Below, in pieces: positions 42,856 to 48,396 of a stretch of 48,396 bases of DNA (position 1 is the stretch's first letter; the number at the start of each line of letters is the position of its first letter). This stretch comes from Brachyspira hampsonii. Lineage in GTDB: Bacteria > Spirochaetota > Brachyspiria > Brachyspirales > Brachyspiraceae. The stretch covers positions 1 through 48,396 of the forward strand of contig NZ_MDCO01000014.1 in NCBI RefSeq assembly GCF_001746205.1, read 5' to 3'. Below the pieces are notes generated by a model. That model saw nothing but the letters and a program-made list of their open reading frames with translations. It ran no database searches and had not been told where the DNA came from. The translations under genes were made by a program, and so were the position numbers.

Positions 42856-43209
42856 TTGAAATTATATAATAAAGAGCGTTTAAAGCACAGAAGTGATATA
42901 TCAGCTTTTTTCAATAATAGCCGCAGTGTTAAAAGAATTTATAATTCTAAATATACTGTGCTCTTGTTAGAAAATAATCGCTCCTATTCTAGGTTTGCTG
43001 TAGCTATAAAAAGAAATAAAACTAATTCCGTAGGCAGAAATAGAGCTAAGAGGATTGTTAGAGAAATATATAGAACTCAAAAAGATAAAATTCCTGCTGG
43101 GTATGATTATTTTATTATAGTTAATAGGTTTGATAATTATAAGCTGCCTTCATTTGATGATTATAAAAGAGACTTATTAAAATTATTTCAGAAGGTTTTA
43201 CATATATGA
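42856..43209 (+). CDS. rnpA: Ribonuclease P protein component
   Basis: 117 aa. It binds the RNase P RNA and helps process tRNA 5' ends. Typical features are the N-terminal KLYNKERLKHRSDISAFFNNS, a central beta sheet, and the RNR motif GRNRAKRIVREIYRTQK (about residues 56-72). The start is TTG at 42856 behind AGGAAA. It lies 56 bp after rpmH and overlaps yidD by 4 bp (ATGA). Confidence 0.95.
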   Translation: MKLYNKERLKHRSDISAFFNNSRSVKRIYNSKYTVLLLENNRSYSRFAVAIKRNKTNSVGRNRAKRIVREIYRTQKDKIPAGYDYFIIVNRFDNYKLPSFDDYKRDLLKLFQKVLHI

Positions 43210-43415
43210 AAAATATTATTTTATTTTTGATTTTTTTGTATCAGAAAGCTATTTCCCCTTATTTAAGACCTTCCTGCAGATATATACCTTCATGTTCTGA
43301 ATATGCTAAACAGGCTGTCATTAAGCATGGACCTATAAAGGGTAGTTTTCTTGCAATTGCCAGAGTACTGAGATGTAACCCTCTAGCAAAAAAAATATAT
43401 GATCCTGTGCCATAG
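43206..43415 (+). CDS. yidD: Membrane protein insertion efficiency factor YidD
   Basis: 69 aa, with the family pattern LIFLYQKAISPYLRPSCRYIPSCSEYAKQAVIKHGPIKGSFLAIARVLRCNP: an amphipathic N-terminal helix and conserved Cys, Pro and Tyr residues. It lies at the cytoplasmic face of the membrane and aids YidC. It overlaps rnpA by 4 bp and precedes yidC by 88 bp. Confidence 0.95.
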   Translation: MKNIILFLIFLYQKAISPYLRPSCRYIPSCSEYAKQAVIKHGPIKGSFLAIARVLRCNPLAKKIYDPVP

Positions 43416-43503
43416 TATTTTTATATGCTGGACCATCTTCCTTTTTTAATTGCTTAAAGAATTCTTGTTTGTATATAATTGATTTAAGGAGCTTAAACAT
43501 TTT

Positions 43504-45378
43504 ATGAGCAATAATAAAAGAATGGTTATAGCTATTGGACTTTCCGCTATAATAATGTTTCTATACATGTTCTATCAGGCGAAAACTATGAAGCCTGTTT
43601 ATAACTCTAATGTAGGCACAAATTCAAATGCTGTCGGTAATAGCAATAATACAGATTCTGTAAATGTTCTATTAAATACTGATCAAATGCAGAAAATAGA
43701 AAAGATAGAAAATACAAATACAGTAATTAATAATAATGAAAAAGTACTTGAAAATGAGTATGTTATAGCAACTTTTAAAAATGGTTCTTTGTATTCTTAT
43801 AAATTAAAAAATTATTATCCGCAGGATTTAGGAGCAGATGCTACCAATGAAATTATTGATATGGTGGAGCAGGTTTATGAGGGTATTTATCCTTTTACCG
43901 TAACATTTCAAAATCTATCCAATTCCATAGCAATACCTGAAAATTTGGATTATCAATTAGAAGAAGAAGGCACTGATAAAGTTTCATATTCGGCTAATGC
44001 TATTATTGATAATACAAAAGTGAAAATAACAAAAACTTTTGCTTTTGGAGAGGATCCTTATCAGCTGCAAAACTCTGTTAGCATAGAAAATATAGATGAG
44101 AAAGATCTCTCTTTATTCTATTCATATTTCTTAGCTACAGGTATAGGTCCCTACAGAACAGATAAAAATGCTGTAAGAGAAGATGCTACTAAAGCACAGT
44201 ATTTGATAAAAGGAAATGGTAAATCTAAAATACTATTAACAGGAGATATAGTAAAGGATAATATATTCTCAAGGTTATTTGGTTCTTCTTCAAGAGGAAT
44301 AAAAACTAATCAAATGAGATACAGTGTATATGAAGGCCAGGATAAATGGGTGGCTTTAAATAATAGGTATTTTGCTATTATTTCTTCGCCTGCACAGTCT
44401 AATAATACAGTTTTTGAAACTATGACTTTTTCTAAACCTTCAACTAATGAATATAGAAATGATTTTCATTTGGCAAATTTAGTTTCTAAACACAGTATTA
44501 AAAGCGGTGATTCGGTAACTGATACTTATTCTGTATTTATGGGACCAAAAATAAGAAGTATATTTTCAAAATATTATTTAGAAGAGTCTTATGAATCTAT
44601 ATTTCAGGAATCTTTCTTAGGTATTAATTTAAGACCTTTAACATATATATTAGATGTTATGCTTAATGCTTTATATAATATTACCAAAAATTATGCTTGG
44701 GCTATATTATTATTTACACTGTTATTTAAAATAATAACATTCCCTTTAAATAATGCCTCTTATAAATCTATGAAGAAAATGCAGCTTGTTAATCCTAAAA
44801 TAGAGCGTATAAGGGAACAATACAAAGATAATCCTGATAAATTAAATGCTGAGATAATGGCTATTTATAAGAAAGAGAAGATTAACCCCTTAGGCGGATG
44901 TCTTCCTATGCTTCTTCCATTCCCATTATTAATAGCATTCTTCTATCTCATGCAGTCTATGGTTGAACTTAGAAATACGCCTTTTTTGTGGATAACAGAC
45001 TTATCTTCTCCGGATAAATTATTTGTATTTCCGGCAGGTATGCCAATATTAGGAGGATTCAATTTTAATTTATTTCCTATAGTAATGGCAATAACTAGTT
45101 ATTTGAGTATGAAACTTCAGCCTTCATCTTCAGCTGCAGGAGGCGGATCTGCTGCTGCTCAGATGAAAATGATGACAACTATCTTTCCGCTTATGATGCT
45201 GCTTATGTTCTATAATTTTGCCAGCGGACTTGCTTTATATTGGACTGCACAAAATGTATTTGGAGTAATACAGCAATTTATAACATCAAAATTGGATAAA
45301 TCTAGTACAAGTGAGGTTATTGAAGAAGAAGAAAATAAAACATATTCAAAAAAGAAAAAAAAGAAAAAAAGTAAATAG
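43504..45378 (+). CDS. yidC: Membrane protein insertase YidC
   Basis: 624 aa, the long gram-negative type. An N-terminal signal-anchor helix (about 6-26) is followed by an Asn-rich linker and a large periplasmic domain (to about 375). The insertase core follows with five membrane segments: ITKNYAWAILLFTLLFKIITFPLNNASYKSMKKMQLVNPKIERIREQYKDNPDKLNAEIMAIYKKEKINPLGGCLPMLLPFPLLIAFFYLM. The C-terminus is Lys-rich (KKKKKKKSK), which may bind ribosomes. An AAGGAG site precedes the ATG. The mature core has the usual conserved Arg in the groove region of the first core helix only by analogy. I did not confirm its position. Confidence 0.96.
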   Translation: MSNNKRMVIAIGLSAIIMFLYMFYQAKTMKPVYNSNVGTNSNAVGNSNNTDSVNVLLNTDQMQKIEKIENTNTVINNNEKVLENEYVIATFKNGSLYSYKLKNYYPQDLGADATNEIIDMVEQVYEGIYPFTVTFQNLSNSIAIPENLDYQLEEEGTDKVSYSANAIIDNTKVKITKTFAFGEDPYQLQNSVSIENIDEKDLSLFYSYFLATGIGPYRTDKNAVREDATKAQYLIKGNGKSKILLTGDIVKDNIFSRLFGSSSRGIKTNQMRYSVYEGQDKWVALNNRYFAIISSPAQSNNTVFETMTFSKPSTNEYRNDFHLANLVSKHSIKSGDSVTDTYSVFMGPKIRSIFSKYYLEESYESIFQESFLGINLRPLTYILDVMLNALYNITKNYAWAILLFTLLFKIITFPLNNASYKSMKKMQLVNPKIERIREQYKDNPDKLNAEIMAIYKKEKINPLGGCLPMLLPFPLLIAFFYLMQSMVELRNTPFLWITDLSSPDKLFVFPAGMPILGGFNFNLFPIVMAITSYLSMKLQPSSSAAGGGSAAAQMKMMTTIFPLMMLLMFYNFASGLALYWTAQNVFGVIQQFITSKLDKSSTSEVIEEEENKTYSKKKKKKKSK

Positions 45379-45437
45379 TTTTTAGCAAATTAAAAGTAAT
45401 ATTAAGATATTACTTTTCATATAGAAAGGAGGATACT

Positions 45438-46142
45438 ATGTTAGTAAAAGAGTTTAGTGGCAAATCAGAAAAGGATGCCGTTAGTAAGGCATTAGAAGAA
45501 CTTAATCTTACAGAAGATCAGGTTAGAATTGAGGTAATAGATAAGGGGAAACGAACATTGTTAGGTTTTGGAGAGGAATCTCCTACTATTATAAGAGTTT
45601 ATTATGAGGAAATTTCTACGAATTTGGGTGAATTTCAATCTATAGTATCTAATATATTAAAGTATATGGGAGTTGAGGCTGAAGTTACTGCTAAAGAAGA
45701 GAGTGAAAAAAGAATTTATATTAATATTTCTACGGAGGATTCTGGAGTTTTAATAGGTAAAAAAGGTGCTACATTAGAGGCTTTACAGTTCATAATATCA
45801 TTAATAGCTTCTAAGAAATTTAATGATGATGCTGAAAGACATATTATATTAGATGTTGATGGATACAGAGAAAGACGAGAAGAAACACTAAAACATATAG
45901 CTCGTCAAGCGGCTCAGCAGGCCAAAAAGACTAGAAGAGTTGTAGCTTTAGATCCTATGTCGCCTTATGAGAGAAGAATTATACACTTAGAATTACAAAA
46001 TGATAATGATGTTGAAACTAAGAGTGATGGTGAGCCTCCATACAGAAGTGTTAAAGTATATTCAAAAAGAAAAGGCGGTTATAATAATAAGAGATATAAT
46101 GACAGAGGCGGTTATAATAAACCATATTACAGAAACAGATAA
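45438..46142 (+). CDS. khpB: KhpB/Jag RNA-binding protein
   Basis: 234 aa in the canonical three-part order: Jag-N (about 1-50, VKEFSGKSEKDAVSKALEELNLTEDQVRIEVIDKGKRTLLGFG), KH domain (about 65-140, with GVLIGKKGATLEALQFI as the GXXG loop) and R3H domain (about 145-210, ALDPMSPYERRIIHLELQNDNDVETKSDGEPPYRSV). The C-terminal 25 residues are a Gly/Arg/Tyr-rich tail, probably disordered. KhpB binds RNA and affects cell-envelope growth in other bacteria. It has a GGAGG ribosome-binding site and is the last gene of the rpmH cluster. Confidence 0.95.
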   Translation: MLVKEFSGKSEKDAVSKALEELNLTEDQVRIEVIDKGKRTLLGFGEESPTIIRVYYEEISTNLGEFQSIVSNILKYMGVEAEVTAKEESEKRIYINISTEDSGVLIGKKGATLEALQFIISLIASKKFNDDAERHIILDVDGYRERREETLKHIARQAAQQAKKTRRVVALDPMSPYERRIIHLELQNDNDVETKSDGEPPYRSVKVYSKRKGGYNNKRYNDRGGYNKPYYRNR

Positions 46143-46157
46143 TCTTATATTATTTTA

Positions 46158-46187
46158 ACGGGGCTTTAAAAGCCCCGTATTTTTTAT
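46158..46187 (+). terminator. Rho-independent terminator after the rpmH cluster
   Basis: Hairpin ACGGGGCTTT / AAAGCCCCGT followed by ATTTTTT, 16 bp after the khpB stop. Confidence 0.9.
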
Positions 46188-46207
46188 TATATTAAAATTT
46201 TATTCTC

Positions 46208-46524
46208 ATTCCCCGCCCACTATGCTTTGCAATTAATTTACAAACTTTTGTTTTCATTTCCTTTATAGCTATAATCTAAAAAGCATTCCCGCCCTAGCTT
46301 ATTTAAAATATACAGCTTAAAAAACGCACGGTTAGCTATTCTAAACATATAAATTAATTAATCATTCAAATTTAGATTATATAATAAAAATCTTTTCACC
46401 GTGCGTTGAGATAAGCAGCAAATTTAATAAAAGCTTGGGTGGGTTGTGATTTTTTAATTTTAGCTTAAAAAGAAAAAATAATTAATATTTGTAATGAAAA
46501 CAGTAAATATATAGGGCGGGGAAT
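46208..46524. repeat. Nested palindromic G/C-box element, complete copy (copy A)
   Basis: The 317-bp element is symmetric at three levels. Outer: ATTCCCCGCCC (46208) and GGGCGGGGAAT (46514-46524), a perfect 11-bp inverted repeat. Middle: CCCGCCCTAGCTT (46288) and AAGCTTGGGTGGG (46431), 11 of 13. Inner: AACGCACGGT (46323) and ACCGTGCGTT (46398-46407), a perfect 10 bp. Outer-to-middle spacing is 77 bp on both sides. The interior is AT-rich and has no coding frame. It accounts for most of the 441-bp gene-free gap between the convergent khpB and galE genes, with a terminator for each gene at the two edges. Half copies lie at 8861-9059 and 40094-40289. Confidence 0.85.
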
Positions 46525-46537
46525 AAAATTAAGCTGT

Positions 46538-46571
46538 ATAAAAAAGGGACTTAATTTAAGCCCCTTTGTTT
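46538..46571 (-). terminator. Rho-independent terminator after galE
   Basis: On the minus strand a hairpin AAAGGGGCTTAA / TTAAGTCCCTTT (one mismatch) runs into TTTTTT, 13 bp after the galE stop. Confidence 0.8.
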
Positions 46572-46583
46572 TTCACATAAATA

Positions 46584-47576
46584 TTATCTGTCATTATATC
46601 CGTTGGGGTGATTCTTATGCCAATTCCATGCGGTTTGTACTATAGTTTCCAATGAGTCTATAGTAGGTGTCCAGCCTAAAACTTCTTTTGCTCTTTTACT
46701 GCTTGCTATAAGTTCTGATGAATCTCCTGCTCTTCTAGGGCAAACTTCGGCAGGTATAGGATGCCCTGTTACTTTTCTAGCTACTTCAATAACTTCTTTT
46801 ACGCTGAATCCATTTCCATTACCTAAATTGCATGAAACACTTTTACCACCGTTCTTTAAGTAATTCATAGCAGCAATATGTGCTAAAGCTAAATCGCATA
46901 CATGTATATAATCTCTTAGGCAAGTTCCATCAGGAGTAGGGTAGTCATCACCGAATATTTTTATTGAATCTCTTTTTCCAAGAGGTACTTGAAGTATCAA
47001 TGGTATTAAATGTGATTCAGGTTTATGATCTTCGCCAATATGTCCATCTGGGTGAGCACCTGAAGCATTAAAATATCTTAAAGCTACATAGTTAAAATCA
47101 TAAGCTTTACTATACCAAGATAGTATTTTTTCTAATGCCAATTTACTATCGCCGTAGGGATTAGTAGGTTCTTTTCTGCAGTCCTCTTCTAAAGGTATTT
47201 TTTCAGGCTCTCCGTAAACAGCAGCTGTAGAAGAGAATATGAAATTCTTTACTTTTGCTTTAAGCATAGCATTAAGAAGATTAATTGAATTAGATACATT
47301 ATTATAATAATATTTAGCTGGATTTTGTACACTTTCACCAACTTCTATATAAGCACATAAATGCATAACAGAATCTATATTATGACTCTTAAAAATTTTA
47401 TCAAGTAAATCACTATCTCCTATATTTCCATGATAAAAATTTTTGCAGTCTTTAATAGCATCTTTATGTCCATATTCTAATGAATCTATTATAACAGTTT
47501 CGATATTCTGATTTAAAAGTTCATTAACTACATGTGAGCCTATATATCCAGCTCCTCCGCATACTAAAACAGCCAT
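46584..47576 (-). CDS. galE: UDP-glucose 4-epimerase
   Basis: 330 aa, short-chain dehydrogenase fold. The NAD motif is GGAGYIGSH (about residues 7-15), followed by NIGDSDLLDKIFKSHNIDSVMHLCA, the catalytic Ser/Tyr/Lys context FSSTAAVYGEP and NPYGDSKLALEK (YxxxK), then LRYFNASGAHPDG and RRAGDSSELIAS. It interconverts UDP-glucose and UDP-galactose for surface glycans. The start follows a GGAG site. Its promoter is 47619-47646. Other galactose genes are not adjacent. Confidence 0.96.
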   Translation of the reverse strand: MAVLVCGGAGYIGSHVVNELLNQNIETVIIDSLEYGHKDAIKDCKNFYHGNIGDSDLLDKIFKSHNIDSVMHLCAYIEVGESVQNPAKYYYNNVSNSINLLNAMLKAKVKNFIFSSTAAVYGEPEKIPLEEDCRKEPTNPYGDSKLALEKILSWYSKAYDFNYVALRYFNASGAHPDGHIGEDHKPESHLIPLILQVPLGKRDSIKIFGDDYPTPDGTCLRDYIHVCDLALAHIAAMNYLKNGGKSVSCNLGNGNGFSVKEVIEVARKVTGHPIPAEVCPRRAGDSSELIASSKRAKEVLGWTPTIDSLETIVQTAWNWHKNHPNGYNDR

Positions 47577-47618
47577 GTTAATACTCCAAATTAAAAGTTT
47601 TATTTATTATATAACTAA

Positions 47619-47646
47619 AGTATAATTAAATTATAAAAAAAGTCAA
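47619..47646 (-). promoter_or_regulatory. Sigma-70-type promoter for galE
   Basis: On the minus strand: TTGACT, 16-bp spacer, TATACT, about 42 bp before the galE start. The hexamers and spacing are identical to those of the promoter at 967-994. Confidence 0.6.
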
Positions 47647-47700
47647 AGAATTATTGTTATAAAAATAAAATGTCAATATTTGATTTGTAATTAATATTAT

Positions 47701-47917
47701 ACTTGTTTCAAAACTGATTTTATTTAATAATTGTGAAGTAGACAGTCTTTGATGTAGGCAAGGCATTTAACTTGGGCAGTACACCTTGCTATGTGTGTTT
47801 TCGGCAGGAAAGATTGCATATTTATATATTAAAATATACAACATATAAAACATCTTTTATAATTTATAAATCATGAAAATTTTATATACAATCTTGTCAA
47901 GTAGTTTTTAAACAAGT
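47701..47917. repeat. MITE-like inverted-repeat element, copy 3 (reverse orientation)
   Basis: 217 bp bounded by ACTTGTTTCAAAAC and GTTTTTAAACAAGT (13 of 14 complementary). Read on the minus strand its ends match copy 1: ATGGACTTGTTT at one side and TTTTGAAACAAGTATAAT at the other, with the interior block ATGTTTTATATGTTGTATA in common. The interior also has a GCAAGG...CCTTGC stem-loop (about 47759-47791). It lies in the 496-bp gap upstream of galE. The rest of that gap (47920-48070) holds a TTGGGTGG box at about 47940 and no recognisable gene. Confidence 0.75.
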
Positions 47918-48072
47918 CCATTATAAATTTAAATAAATGTTGGGTGGTTTTAAAAATAAATCAAAGAAGTAAAATTTTATTTGAGTTGTATTATAAGGAA
48001 AAAAATTATATCAGCTTTTTTACCGATGCTAAAGCAGACTTTGTCAAGCTGCAAAAAGACAAATTTATATTA

Positions 48073-48396
48073 TCATATCATAAATATTTCTAATCTACCG
48101 CCGTAAACAAAATCTCCTATAGCCTTAGAACCCTTAGAGCATAACTCTTTAGCTTTCTCCAAACTTCCAACTCTTTTTTTGAATACTTCAAAAAGTCTTT
48201 CAGGTTTATAATTAAAACTCTCTTCAAGCCTTTTATAATTATTGCTCTCGTGTGTAGTCTGAGCCAAAAACATTGCTGTTTCGTTCTTAGACGCCTGTCC
48301 GCCTTCAGTGTCTGTAATATCACATTTATCAAAACCTTTATTCAAAGGATCTAACCATTTTTCATCAATTCCTATTTTTGTTATGTTTATGACTTC
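48073..48396 (-). pseudogene. GH19-type chitinase/endolysin fragment (runs off the window)
   Basis: The reading frame is open to the window edge, so the true start lies beyond 48396. Visible segments are EKWLDPLNKGFDKCDI, then the family-like ETAMFLAQTTHESNNYKRLEESFNYKPERLFEVFKKRV and GSKAIGDFVYGGR, which resemble phage endolysins and GH19 chitinases. HE in THESNNY is the likely catalytic Glu. Immediately after VYGGR, where relatives continue with GDGWKYRGRG-type sequence, the frame ends in LEIFMI and a stop. The second half of the catalytic domain is therefore missing. It is probably a decayed prophage or gene-transfer-agent lysin. The origin is inferred. Confidence 0.65.

Noticed and set aside
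46431-46521. G-quadruplex from the paired G boxes
   Set aside because: Each box has only two G runs and the boxes are 77 bp apart, so an ordinary intramolecular quadruplex is unlikely.
46208-46524. CRISPR array or simple tandem repeat
   Set aside because: The G/C boxes are spaced regularly, but they are only 7-13 bp long, inverted around one centre and limited to four per element. No cas genes are present.
47960-48090. A plus-strand coding remnant of about 40 codons (ISFFTDAKADFVKLQKDKF, ending near 48090)
   Set aside because: It shows protein-like composition but no start codon, ribosome-binding site or recognisable family, and it overlaps the 3' end of the lysin fragment. It is too weak to annotate.

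Overview
The window is AT-rich (by eye roughly 25-30% G+C) and reads as a chromosomal segment of a spirochaete, most likely Brachyspira. The reasons are the very low G+C, the Kdo transferase and Lol-type lipoprotein export genes of a diderm, many lipoproteins with short A/S/C lipoboxes, BMP-family nucleoside-binding lipoproteins, TPR proteins, and housekeeping genes with TTG starts. This assignment rests on gene content and my knowledge of these families, not on a database match.

Layout. 1-4.9 kb (minus strand): a beta-barrel outer-membrane protein with a poly-Glu tail, then a tetR - comEC - small membrane protein - waaA run. 4.9-8.6 kb: an inverted-repeat element, a probable inactive Fic-fold protein with a winged helix, initiator and second CAU tRNAs, rpsU and groEL. 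8.5-11.8 kb: a gene-poor stretch with two repeat families, a YihY/BrkB membrane protein, tRNA-Leu, a zinc-ribbon protein and a frameshifted lipoprotein. 11.8-18.5 kb (plus): thyA-folA, a TPR protein, a Lol permease and ATPase, and an MsbA-like exporter. 18.5-31.7 kb: ExbD/TolR, a CAP-domain protein, a lipoprotein metalloprotease, ackA, a HEPN/MNT toxin-antitoxin-like pair, a peptide-binding lipoprotein, a DUF2147 protein, an M29 aminopeptidase, a GNAT enzyme, pyrH-floA, a MalY/PatB lyase and ahpC. 31.8-39.4 kb: fabD, a CDF metal transporter, a nucleoside uptake and catabolism operon (deoC - two phosphorylases - intact BMP lipoprotein - truncated BMP copy) and a DegT aminotransferase. 39.5-42.5 kb: three GHKL-ATPase proteins, one of them a Nudix-histidine kinase fusion. 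42.5-46.2 kb: the conserved rpmH-rnpA-yidD-yidC-khpB cluster. 46.2-48.4 kb: a nested palindromic element, galE, another inverted-repeat element and a broken GH19-type lysin running off the window.

The most unusual items are these. (1) A soluble fusion of a complete Nudix hydrolase domain to a complete histidine kinase, downstream of one RsbW-like kinase and convergent with a second. (2) A palindromic element with conserved geometry: G/C boxes 76-77 bp apart flank an 84-85 bp AACGCACGG...CCGTGCGT inverted repeat. It is present once complete and twice as opposite halves, always between convergent genes. (3) A 217-266 bp MITE-like family with ACTTGTTTCAAAA terminal inverted repeats (three copies). 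(4) A Fic-fold protein that has lost the HPFxxGNGR active site and carries a winged helix, with a possibly leaderless transcript.

Sigma-70-type promoters (TTGACA/TTGATA, 16-17 bp spacer, TATAAT-like) are clear in front of many transcription units and are listed where spacing and position agree.
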